A DNA stretch of 64,000 nucleotides from Cohnella phaseoli (GTDB taxonomy: Bacteria; Bacillota; Bacilli; Paenibacillales; Paenibacillaceae): NCBI RefSeq assembly GCF_003386235.1, contig NZ_QRDZ01000005.1, positions 62,001-126,000 on the forward strand, in the 5' to 3' direction. Below the pieces are notes generated by a model. The model made no database searches. It was given only the letters and a program-made list of their open reading frames with translations, and had not been told where the DNA came from. The position numbers were made by a program, and so were the translations under genes. Shown here piece by piece: positions 36,751-45,121 of this stretch (positions are counted from its first letter, which is position 1; each line of letters opens with the position of its first letter).

Positions 36751-37655
36751 AGCCGATGAAAGCTATGAAAGCGCTGCGGGAGCTTCCGCTCCACCTGATG
36801 CTGCTGCCGGGAGCGCTGATCGTCTTCGTCTATTGCTACGTGCCGATGGTCGGCGTAACGATCGCCTTCCAGCAATTCGTTCCGGTCAAAGGGCTGTTCG
36901 GCTCGGAGTGGATCGGTCTGGACAACTTTCGCTACGTGCTGAATATGCCCGATATCGGGAGAGTCGTCTGGAACACGCTGTTCATCTCGGTCATGAAGAT
37001 CGTCGCGGGCTTGACCGTTCCGATCGCCATTGCCATATTGCTGAACGAGGTGCGGCTCCAATTTTTCAAGAAAACGTTCCAGACCCTCGTCTACCTGCCG
37101 CACTTCCTGTCGTGGATTATCATCAGCGGCATTTTGATTGATATTTTGTCTCCGTCGGAGGGGGTTGTCAACCGGATCGTGCAGGCGCTGGGAGGCCGGT
37201 CCGTCTTCTTCCTCGGCGACAACGGCTGGTTTCCGTTTACGCTGGTTGCCTCGGACGTATGGAAGGAATTCGGCTTCAGCACGATCGTCTACCTGGCGGC
37301 GATTACCGGCATCAATCCGTCTTTGTACGAGGCTGCGGTTATGGACGGGGCCGGCCGCTGGAAGCAGATGCGGCACGTCACGCTGCCGGGCATGCTGCCG
37401 GTTATCGTTCTGCTGGCGACGCTGAGTCTCGGCAACGTGCTGAACGCGGGCTTCGAGCAGGTGTTTAATCTGTACAGCCCGTCGGTGTACGAGAGCGGCG
37501 ATATTCTCGATACGCTCATCTACCGGATCGGCATTCTGGACGCCCAATTCGGCGTGGCGACGGCGATTGGTCTGCTGAAGTCGTTCGTATCGCTGATTCT
37601 GATTTCATTGTCTTACTTCCTGGCCTACAGGCTGGCCAATTACCGAATATTCTGA
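36747..37655 (+). CDS. ABC sugar permease, LplB-type
   Basis: A 302-residue membrane permease with about six hydrophobic helices. The EAA loop signature is YEAAVMDGAGRWKQMRHVTLPG, which contacts the ATPase. YVPMVGVTIAFQQFVPVKG lies in the first loop. The GTG at 36747 overlaps the lipoprotein stop as GTGA; the in-frame ATG codons at positions 4 and 7 of the protein are alternatives. It forms a heterodimer with the next gene product. The arrangement lipoprotein-permease-permease is that of LplABC/YtcPQ-type importers. Confidence 0.94.
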   Translation: MKPMKAMKALRELPLHLMLLPGALIVFVYCYVPMVGVTIAFQQFVPVKGLFGSEWIGLDNFRYVLNMPDIGRVVWNTLFISVMKIVAGLTVPIAIAILLNEVRLQFFKKTFQTLVYLPHFLSWIIISGILIDILSPSEGVVNRIVQALGGRSVFFLGDNGWFPFTLVASDVWKEFGFSTIVYLAAITGINPSLYEAAVMDGAGRWKQMRHVTLPGMLPVIVLLATLSLGNVLNAGFEQVFNLYSPSVYESGDILDTLIYRIGILDAQFGVATAIGLLKSFVSLILISLSYFLAYRLANYRIF

Positions 37656-37671
37656 TCCGAGGGGGAGAGCC

Positions 37672-38556
37672 ATGCATACAAACAAGTCGCTTGGCGGCAT
37701 TGCTTTTACGGCCGCGAACTACGGCTTTCTGCTCCTCGTCTCCGTCGCCTGTCTGCTTCCGCTTGTGCATGTGTTCGCGGTGTCGCTCAGCTCGAGTACG
37801 GCGGCCTCGGCGGGTCTGGTCGGAATTTGGCCGGTCGAGGCGACTCTGGCTTCCTATGATTATATTTTGCACAAGCCGGAGTTTCTGCGCGCATTCGGCG
37901 TTTCGTTGGAGCGGGCGGCGCTCGGCTTCGCCCTGAATATGACGCTGACGGTGCTATGCGCCTATCCGCTGTCGAAGCAGACGAAAGATTTCCGGCTCCG
38001 CACCGCGTACGCGTGGTATTTCGTGGCGACGATTTTGTTTAGCGGCGGATTGATTCCCTGGTTTCTGACGATCAACGCCACAGGACTTGTGGACACGGTC
38101 TGGGGGCTGGTCGTTCCGGGGGCCGTGCCGGTGTTCAACGTCATATTGATGCTGAATTTCTTCCGCGGGCTGCCCGGGGAGATCGAGGAATCCGCCTTTA
38201 TGGATGGAGCCGGTTACTTCACTGTCCTGTGGAGAATCGTCGTTCCGCTGTCCATGCCGGTTATCGCGACGGTGGCGCTGTTCACGCTTGTCGGACATTG
38301 GAACGCTTGGTTCGACGGTCTCATCCTGATGAATTTTCCGGAGAAATATCCGCTGTCGACCTACCTGCAGCTGATGGTCATCAACAGCAACCCGCTAGCG
38401 CTCAGCGGCCTGAGCTTGTCCGAGCTGTCGGAGATTTCGCAGCGCACGACGCGAGCGGCGCAAATTTTCGTCGGGGCTTTGCCGATTCTGCTCGTGTATC
38501 CGTTCTTGCAAAGGTTTTTCGTGAAAGGCATCGTGCTTGGAAGCGTAAAAGCGTAA
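37672..38556 (+). CDS. ABC sugar permease, LplC/YtcP-type
   Basis: A 294-residue permease with about six membrane helices and the EAA signature ESAFMDGAGYFTVLWRIVVPLS, partner of the preceding gene. The C-terminal region holds RAAQIFVGALPILLVYPFLQRFFVKGIVLGSVKA, the typical end of this family. ATG 37672 has GAGGGGGAGAG upstream, and the gene lies 16 bp after the previous one, so it is in one transcript. The pair lacks its own ATPase gene. Confidence 0.94.
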   Translation: MHTNKSLGGIAFTAANYGFLLLVSVACLLPLVHVFAVSLSSSTAASAGLVGIWPVEATLASYDYILHKPEFLRAFGVSLERAALGFALNMTLTVLCAYPLSKQTKDFRLRTAYAWYFVATILFSGGLIPWFLTINATGLVDTVWGLVVPGAVPVFNVILMLNFFRGLPGEIEESAFMDGAGYFTVLWRIVVPLSMPVIATVALFTLVGHWNAWFDGLILMNFPEKYPLSTYLQLMVINSNPLALSGLSLSELSEISQRTTRAAQIFVGALPILLVYPFLQRFFVKGIVLGSVKA

Positions 38557-38585
38557 TTCCTTAATTCGATTGAGGAGGCTGCAAA

Positions 38586-40727
38586 ATGGAAAACAAACGA
38601 AGCAACAGCAAGGGACGAATGAAGCTATGGAGCGCGGCGATGGCGGCTTTGCTGGCATTGGTGCCCGTCGGACAGGCGTCCGCCTCTTCGGCGGCGTTCC
38701 CGATCGGAATTTTCTTTCCACCGTCCCAGGAGCATACGACCTCTGCCGCCTATGCGGATATTGCCGCGATGAACGCCAATGTCGTCATCGGCGCAGCGGT
38801 TATCGTTACGCCGGAGCATAATGCCGCGGCGCTCGACTTGGCGGAGGAGAACGGACTCGAAATTTTGGCGACCGACTTCCGGCTCCATTGGACGGATCGC
38901 CATGTCGCGCAGAACGTGAACGGCGGCGGTTATTTCGTCAGCAGCGGCAATCGGCTCGGTCAGACGTTCAAGTCGCCGACGACGGGCACGGCCTGGTACA
39001 TCACATCCGTAAAGCTCAATATCGACAAGGATTATTGGCCAGAAGGGGTGACGTTGACGTTAAACGTGTATGACAGTCCCGCCAAAAACACGCTGCTCGG
39101 AGGCGCTTCGATCACCGGCCGTCCGGATACGTATTTCCCGACGTTTTCGTTCAGTAGGCCGGTTCAGACCGATCAGTCGTATTATATGGAACTGACCAGC
39201 GACAGCACGATCGCAATCGGCTGGGTGGCGACGAGCACGGGCGACGCCTATGCGGACGGTTCGGCTTATCAGGAAGGAATCGCGACGGGAAGGGACCTGT
39301 GGTTCGACGTTTCCTTCGCGCAGGAAGCCTATAATGACGGTAATCGGCCTACAGACGCCATTGTCGATACCGTTGCGGATGCGTACAAGAGCCATCCTGC
39401 GCTGCTGGGCTATCATCTGTACGACGAGCCGGGCTCGGGGCTGATGGGGCGGATCGAAGCGGTACGGGACCGGTTCAGGGCGCAGGACCCGGGAAGCATG
39501 ACGTTCGTAAACCTGTTCCCGGTCAATGCGACGCAGGAGCAATGGGGAGTGCTCGATTATTCCGGGGATTTCGTCAGAACGAATCGCAGTCTCGGGCAGA
39601 CGTTCCGGACCTCGCCGGGACAGACCTCGCTAGGGACGATCCAGCTATGGATCGATCGGCTGACCTGGAGCGCCGGAGAGTCGCTGACGCTGAAGCTGTG
39701 GAATTCTCCGGCAAAGCAGACGCTGCTTGGCTCAAGCACGCTGGCTTCATCCGCCGACAACTTCCCGGTTTTTACGATAAACGCGACGGTCGCGCCGTCG
39801 ACGGAGTATTACTGGGAGCTGACGCATGGAGGCGGGGGAGACGGCTCCGTCGGCTGGGTGGTGCAAGCTCATGCCGACAAGGACTGGACATCGTCCGGCA
39901 CAGGCTACGCCAACGGACTGCCGAGCGGCGGGGATTACTGGTTTGTCGTCGATCAGCAGCTCGTCGGGGGCTCTTACGAGGATTATGTCTATCGGTGGGC
40001 GAGTAAAAAGCCCGACGTTCTCGCGTTCGACCACTATCCCTTCCTGTACGACGGAGGCTTCCGGAACGATTATTATACGAATCTGGAGGTCATTCGCAGC
40101 CAAGGGCTGAAGGCGGGAGTCGATTTCTGGTCGTACATGCAGTCGGTTGGCATTACGGGGCAATTAAGACAGCCGACGCAGGCGGAGATGAGCTATCAAA
40201 TCTATACGAATCTGGCCTACGGGGCCAAGGGCGTTCTTTACTTTACCTACTTCACTCCGGGCATCGAAGCGAGCGGAGCGCCGTTCTTCGGCGGATTGAT
40301 TTTGCCTGACGGAACAAAGAATGTCACCTACGGTTATGCGCAAGGGCTGAACGCGGAGCTGCTGAAGCTCGGGACAACGCTTACCGGGCTTACTTCCCAG
40401 GAGGTTTACCACACCGGGACATTGCCGCCTTCGACGCAGGCGCTGCCCTCCGGCTTCTTCTGGCAGCTTGCGGACTCGTCGAAGCCGGCGGTCGTGGGCT
40501 ACTTCAAGGACGATGCCGGGCGCAAATACGTTATGGTCGTCAACCGAGATTACGAGAACGGAAGAACGTTGAGCTTCTCGTTGCCCGGTAAACCGTCTGC
40601 AGTGACGGAGGTGTCCAAGTCGACGGGGCTGGAGATCGCCACCGATTACAATTCGGCAACGGGAACGCTTTCCGCTTCCTTCGCCGCGGGAGAGGGCAGG
40701 CTGTTCGCGCTGCCTTCGGGGTATTGA
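38586..40727 (+). CDS. Secreted glycoside hydrolase-like protein with two modules inserted into the barrel
   Basis: A 713-residue secreted protein with a signal peptide (KLWSAAMAALLALVPVGQASA, cleavage about residue 34). The catalytic barrel is paralogous to the protein at 30596: YHLYDEPGSG (about 276-285), FVNLFPV, LAFDHYPFL, DYYTNLEVIR, FWSYMQSV, YGAKGVLYFTYFTPG. Two homologous beta-sandwich modules of about 130-140 residues are inserted in successive barrel loops: about 103-245 (GQTFKSP .. WFDVSF) and about 317-457 (GQTFRTSP .. YWFVVD). A beta-rich C-terminus follows. The catalytic pair is not proven. ATG 38586 follows GAGGAGG by 7 nt. Confidence 0.8.
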   Translation: MENKRSNSKGRMKLWSAAMAALLALVPVGQASASSAAFPIGIFFPPSQEHTTSAAYADIAAMNANVVIGAAVIVTPEHNAAALDLAEENGLEILATDFRLHWTDRHVAQNVNGGGYFVSSGNRLGQTFKSPTTGTAWYITSVKLNIDKDYWPEGVTLTLNVYDSPAKNTLLGGASITGRPDTYFPTFSFSRPVQTDQSYYMELTSDSTIAIGWVATSTGDAYADGSAYQEGIATGRDLWFDVSFAQEAYNDGNRPTDAIVDTVADAYKSHPALLGYHLYDEPGSGLMGRIEAVRDRFRAQDPGSMTFVNLFPVNATQEQWGVLDYSGDFVRTNRSLGQTFRTSPGQTSLGTIQLWIDRLTWSAGESLTLKLWNSPAKQTLLGSSTLASSADNFPVFTINATVAPSTEYYWELTHGGGGDGSVGWVVQAHADKDWTSSGTGYANGLPSGGDYWFVVDQQLVGGSYEDYVYRWASKKPDVLAFDHYPFLYDGGFRNDYYTNLEVIRSQGLKAGVDFWSYMQSVGITGQLRQPTQAEMSYQIYTNLAYGAKGVLYFTYFTPGIEASGAPFFGGLILPDGTKNVTYGYAQGLNAELLKLGTTLTGLTSQEVYHTGTLPPSTQALPSGFFWQLADSSKPAVVGYFKDDAGRKYVMVVNRDYENGRTLSFSLPGKPSAVTEVSKSTGLEIATDYNSATGTLSASFAAGEGRLFALPSGY

Positions 40728-40740
40728 GCTTGCAATAGAT

Positions 40741-40781
40741 AAGGCGGTGCGGGGAATTTGTATCCCCGCACCGCCTTATAG
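40741..40781. terminator. Long GC-rich hairpin between convergent genes
   Basis: AAGGCGGTGCGGGGA and TCCCCGCACCGCCTTA form a 15-bp perfect stem with a 7-nt loop. No run of T follows on either strand, so it may be a weak bidirectional terminator or rho-type blocker between the secreted hydrolase and the BTAD regulator. Confidence 0.6.
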
Positions 40782-40784
40782 CGT

Positions 40785-41885
40785 TTACAGCAGCAGCTTC
40801 TTGATTTCCGCGTCCGGCTCTATCCCCAGATCGGTGCGCAGCATAGCTTCCAATTGCCGATATTGCCTGAGAGCGTCGTTTTTGCGGCCCAGCTCGAGGA
40901 AAATGCGGATCATTTCGCCATGGACATCCTCCCGTATGGCGTCCAGCTTCAAAATTTCGCCATAGCCGTTCAGCGCCTGAAGAAGCTGACCGCGCTGGCG
41001 GTAATGGCGAGCCTGCAGCTCCAAGAGCTCGGTGTATTGCCGTTCGAGGCTGAGAGCGTACTCGCTGGCCCAATCGTATGCTTTGCCCCTAAGGAGAGGT
41101 CCGGCGTACAGCGCTTCGGCTCGCTTAAGCAGCGGCGTGTTCCGTTCCGGATCGCGCCTAATCTCCTTCAGCAGATGCTCGAACTCGTACAGATCGCAGT
41201 AAAGCTCGTCCGTATTGATCCGAATTTCGTTGCCCGTTACGGTGATTTCGCTTTTATGTTCGGTCGTATTGATCGCCTTCCGAACGTAATAGAGAGTGGA
41301 ATTGAGGTTTTTCCATGCTTTATCGGGCACAAGTCCGTTCCACAACGTATCGATAATTTCCTCTCTAATCACGACGCGCTTGCAGAGCAGAAAAGCGAAT
41401 AGCTCTTCGGTTTTCGGACTCCGCAACTTAACGGCTTCTCTTGCGCCTTCGGCGGTCCGAAGATTCAAATTCATTCCGTTGAACAGGAATACCTCGAGCG
41501 AAGGCTTTGCCGCCGCAGTCGCCTGATTCTCCGTTCCGATCCTCTTCATCGTGACGTCGAGCCTCTCCGCGGTGATCGGCTTCATGATGTAATCCAGGGC
41601 GTTCAGCTCGAAGGCGCGAACCGCGTACGTGTCATATCCGGTGACAAAAACGATTTTAGTCGTCTCACGAGTGTCAGTCAGCAGCTTCGACAATTGCATA
41701 CCGTTGACGTCGGGCATGGAAATGTCCAGAAAAGCAACGTCGACGGGATGCGCTTTGGCATATTCGTACGCTTCCAACGAGTCCAAAAACATGATGGCTT
41801 CGCTTGGCTCGTCGCGCTCGGACAAGATACGCATCAAGCGCATCGCCGCGAGTTCCTCATCATCTACAACCATGATCCGCAGCAT
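40785..41885 (-). CDS. Response regulator with BTAD (SARP-like) output
   Basis: A 366-residue regulator: receiver domain with acidic pair VVDDEE (residues 6-11), D54 in VAFLDISMPD, T in VFVTGYD and K in YIMKPIT; then an OmpR-like winged helix (LRTAEGAREAVKLRSPKTEELFAFLL .. TLYYVRKAI) and a bacterial transcriptional activator domain of about 200 residues (RDPERNTPLLKRAEALYAGPLL .. DLGIEPDAEI). Such REC-BTAD proteins are common in Paenibacillaceae next to hybrid kinases. It starts 3 bp after the stop of the kinase gene on the same strand, so the two form an operon. Confidence 0.9.
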   Translation of the reverse strand: MLRIMVVDDEELAAMRLMRILSERDEPSEAIMFLDSLEAYEYAKAHPVDVAFLDISMPDVNGMQLSKLLTDTRETTKIVFVTGYDTYAVRAFELNALDYIMKPITAERLDVTMKRIGTENQATAAAKPSLEVFLFNGMNLNLRTAEGAREAVKLRSPKTEELFAFLLCKRVVIREEIIDTLWNGLVPDKAWKNLNSTLYYVRKAINTTEHKSEITVTGNEIRINTDELYCDLYEFEHLLKEIRRDPERNTPLLKRAEALYAGPLLRGKAYDWASEYALSLERQYTELLELQARHYRQRGQLLQALNGYGEILKLDAIREDVHGEMIRIFLELGRKNDALRQYRQLEAMLRTDLGIEPDAEIKKLLL

Positions 41886-41888
41886 ACG

Positions 41889-44800
41889 TCAGCTTCCTTT
41901 CGCAATCGCATTTTCTCCCGGCAGTACAATTTCGATTCGCGTGCCTGCGCCTTCCCGGCTTTCAATCCTCATATCCGTACCGTATAGAAGGCGCAAGCGC
42001 TGGCCGATGTTCCACAGTCCGATGCCCTTTGCCGCCGAATTCGGGTTCAGCACGTGATGCAGCTTCTGCGGACTCATTCCGCAGCCGTTGTCCTCTATCC
42101 GCAAAGTAACTCCATTTCCGACGCTTCCCTTAACGAACAGACTCACAACGCCGCCCTTGGAGTTGGACATGACGCCATGCCGAATTGCATTTTCCACCAG
42201 CGGTTGAATCATAAGAGGAGGAATCAGCAGGTTCGGATCGGCATCCACTTCGTATTCTACACGCAGCCTGGCGCCGAACCGGGCCTGCTCAATCCCGACA
42301 TAAGCCCGGACCAATGCCAGTTCGTCGTTTAGCGTCGTCATCGTGTCCAGATGCTTGAAATCAAAGCTGCTGCGCAAGTAACGCGACAATTGCAACGTAA
42401 CCTCCTCCGCCTGCCTGGGATTGGTCATACATAGCTCGGCGACCGCGGTCAGGGCGTTATACAGGAAGTGGGGCTTGATCTGGGAACGCAAAAAGGCGAT
42501 TTCCGCATCTCTGGCCAGCTTTACAGACGATTTCAGCTTCGACAGGCTTCTAACCCGGGCCATCAGCTCTTCGGACTCGAACGGCTTGGCGACAAAATCG
42601 TTGGCCCCCAGCTCCATGGCCAGACGAATATCCTCGCTTCGGCTTCTTGCCGTCAGCATCAGGACGGGGAGCTCGAAGGGAGAAAAGCGTTCGCGGATGC
42701 GTCGCAGCACCTCGAAGCCCGATAGATCCGGCATTGCGATATCCAGCACGACGAGGTAAAACTCCTGTCGGGAAAAGACGGTCCGCAGCGCCATCTCTCC
42801 GCGATTGACGGCGACTGCCGTTTGATTTTCCAGCTTAAACAGGTTGATCATGCTTTGCAGATTCAGCGCATTGTCGTCCACGATCAGAATGGACTCCTTG
42901 CTTTCTCCCTCGATATATAGAGGATATTCCTGATGAGCTAGATCGCCGCCGGAAAAAGGAGACTTGTCCGCAGGCAGCACCGCTCCCGATTTGGTTGATT
43001 TGCCGGGGGCGACGGGCAAGGTGAAGGTGAACGTTGCGCCGTGTCCGGGAGTCGAGCGGACGCCGATGCGGCCTCCGTGCAGCTCGACAAGCCGTTTCGT
43101 AATGCTTAATCCGAGCCCCGTTCCAGCATACTGGGGCGCACCCGCATGCTCTCCTTGCTCGTAATCCAGAAAAATCCGTTCCAACATATGGGGTTCGATG
43201 CCGATTCCGGTATCGCTGACGCGAATCTCAACCCATTCTCCGGCAACCGCCGCGTTTACCTCGACAGTTCCCCGATCGCAAAACTTGACGGCATTGCCGA
43301 TCAGATTATGTAAAATTTGCGTAAGCCGAATGCCGTCAGCGTGAACGAGGGGGAGGTCGTCCGGCACGCGATTGACAAGCGTCGTACTTCTTCCCTCCAG
43401 CAGGAATTGATGGATGCGCATGACCGATTCGACGTAAGCATTCAGAATCAGACGGCTTTTGTTCAGCTTCAAATCCCCATGCTTCAGCTTGGAGTAGTCG
43501 AGCAGCTCATTGACGAGATGAGTCAACCGTCGACCGCTGCCAACGACAAGCGACAGGTTCTGCGCCTGTTCGCCGTTGACCGAGCCGCTTACTCCTTTAA
43601 GCAAAGTTTCGGATATGTTGACGATGGCGTTCAGCGGCGTTCTCAGCTCGTGAGAGGTGTTGGACAGAAAGTCGTCTTTGATTTTGTCCAAGCGCAGCAA
43701 CTGATCCTTCATTTCATTAATCGTATGGTACGCCTCGAAAAAACGCAGGACGATGAGAAGCAGCATGCCCAGGTTAAAGGCGATAATGCAGAACTGACTG
43801 AATTGAAGGGACGAACTAACACTGAGTGCAAACAAAATCGTATCGATAGAGTACAGGTTCATCGGCAAAATCGCCATGCACAGCAGAAAATACTTCCAAC
43901 GCTGACCTTCCTTCTGACGGATATAAAGATAAGAAGCTCTGATGAAAAGCCAGATTAGCAGCAGCTGGTACATAATGACGATGTAGTATTGAATGGGCGT
44001 GTAGGCGCTGATAGGGAGAAACACGATTAAAATTGCGAAAGTTCCCAGCACAAGCGTAACGGCCAGCGTTAGTCTAAATGAAATGATGCTCTTCTGCAGG
44101 TGGTAAAAGGCCAAGGCTACGGACATGCAGGTGAGAACCGATGCTACATCTTTGATTTTGTACAGCATCGCGAATGAGACATCCGGAATTAACAGCAGCA
44201 GCGAGCGTTCTCCCATCAGACTGTGGTAGATTCCGGCCGATGCGCACAGAAGCGCAAGCATCAGCAAGGAATAATCCTTCCTGCTGTACATCGCCGCTGC
44301 AATGAAACAGATCACATAAATCAGCGCCAACGTTCCAAGAATCGCCATAATGGCGATTTCTCGTGCGATCGTATTCCGCTGAATCGAGATCAGCGTCTCG
44401 TCCTTCCCGAACAGAAGGGGAACGACAAAGCCGGAATTGATGTAATCGTAGTTGGCGGCTTGCACCACAATCTCGACATCGCCGCCTTCGCTATAGAAGT
44501 TGTTCAGCTTGGGCCGGTTGCCGGGTTCGTAAGCGCTGTCTCCTCCGTCCGGCAGGCCGTCCGTCAGAAGCTCCTCGCCGTTCACGTAAATCCGGCTCGA
44601 GAATCGGATGTTCGATTTCTTCAGGGCGTAAATTCCGGGTGTTTGAAGGTCGGTTAGCACCATTCGGTAGGTTGCTTCGCCGTATGCGGGCAGCTTTATG
44701 CCGTTCACGACTTGTCCGTTCCAGGAAGAGGGGACCGACATATAAACGGCGCTGCCGGTTAACGCTTCCCCTTGCTTGCGAAAGTCTTCGGGAGATAAAA

Positions 44801-45011
44801 GCTGATTCCAATAAAACTCCCATTCGCCGTCCAGCTTGACCGAACCCTGATCGGGACTCCAATTTTTCAAGCTCATTGTTCCGCCGCGCACTTGCGGGGA
44901 AGCTTCCGAGCCGCCCCCGTTTCCCATCAGCGAGAGAAACAGGAGCGAGACGAGCACCAGGCTGATTACGCCGATTGCCGCCGCTCTGCTCAGCGGTGTT
45001 TTTCCGGGCAA
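41889..45011 (-). CDS. Hybrid sensor kinase with 7TM-DISM input, two kinase cores and a receiver
   Basis: A 1040-residue signalling protein: signal/anchor helix (about 12-30), extracytoplasmic 7TMR-DISMED2-like beta domain (about 45-200), seven membrane helices (about 215-425), HisKA with H454 in NTSHELRTPLNAIV, HATPase (about 555-665, DTGIGIEP, GTGLGLS), receiver with D757 in VVLDIAMPD and K809, then a YesM-type His_kinase with H848 in QIKPHFLYNALT and a second HATPase (about 930-1030, PLVENAIRHG, DNGCGMSP). TTG 45011 is used, AGGGGG about 8 nt upstream. Partner of the adjacent BTAD regulator. Ligand is unknown. Confidence 0.9.
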   Translation of the reverse strand: MPGKTPLSRAAAIGVISLVLVSLLFLSLMGNGGGSEASPQVRGGTMSLKNWSPDQGSVKLDGEWEFYWNQLLSPEDFRKQGEALTGSAVYMSVPSSWNGQVVNGIKLPAYGEATYRMVLTDLQTPGIYALKKSNIRFSSRIYVNGEELLTDGLPDGGDSAYEPGNRPKLNNFYSEGGDVEIVVQAANYDYINSGFVVPLLFGKDETLISIQRNTIAREIAIMAILGTLALIYVICFIAAAMYSRKDYSLLMLALLCASAGIYHSLMGERSLLLLIPDVSFAMLYKIKDVASVLTCMSVALAFYHLQKSIISFRLTLAVTLVLGTFAILIVFLPISAYTPIQYYIVIMYQLLLIWLFIRASYLYIRQKEGQRWKYFLLCMAILPMNLYSIDTILFALSVSSSLQFSQFCIIAFNLGMLLLIVLRFFEAYHTINEMKDQLLRLDKIKDDFLSNTSHELRTPLNAIVNISETLLKGVSGSVNGEQAQNLSLVVGSGRRLTHLVNELLDYSKLKHGDLKLNKSRLILNAYVESVMRIHQFLLEGRSTTLVNRVPDDLPLVHADGIRLTQILHNLIGNAVKFCDRGTVEVNAAVAGEWVEIRVSDTGIGIEPHMLERIFLDYEQGEHAGAPQYAGTGLGLSITKRLVELHGGRIGVRSTPGHGATFTFTLPVAPGKSTKSGAVLPADKSPFSGGDLAHQEYPLYIEGESKESILIVDDNALNLQSMINLFKLENQTAVAVNRGEMALRTVFSRQEFYLVVLDIAMPDLSGFEVLRRIRERFSPFELPVLMLTARSRSEDIRLAMELGANDFVAKPFESEELMARVRSLSKLKSSVKLARDAEIAFLRSQIKPHFLYNALTAVAELCMTNPRQAEEVTLQLSRYLRSSFDFKHLDTMTTLNDELALVRAYVGIEQARFGARLRVEYEVDADPNLLIPPLMIQPLVENAIRHGVMSNSKGGVVSLFVKGSVGNGVTLRIEDNGCGMSPQKLHHVLNPNSAAKGIGLWNIGQRLRLLYGTDMRIESREGAGTRIEIVLPGENAIAKGS

Positions 45012-45036
45012 TGTCGCTTCCCCCTTCCCATGTCAT

Positions 45037-45059
45037 TTTATCCTATCAGTTTATCCTAT
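45037..45059. promoter_or_regulatory. Direct repeat TTTATCCTAT upstream of the hybrid kinase
   Basis: Two perfect copies of TTTATCCTAT at 45037-45046 and 45050-45059, separated by CAG (13-bp period), lie 26-48 bp upstream of the kinase start, in the promoter region. They may bind the neighbouring BTAD regulator; this is inference. Confidence 0.4.
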
Positions 45060-45121
45060 TGGAATAAACAGATTGTAAACAAGGGGGGAATAGCCGGATG
45101 GAGTGTCGTACGCTGTCGGGA

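Noticed and set aside
40741..40781. Strong rho-independent terminator
   Set aside because: The stem is excellent, but no T run follows on either strand; kept only as a weak or bidirectional stop.
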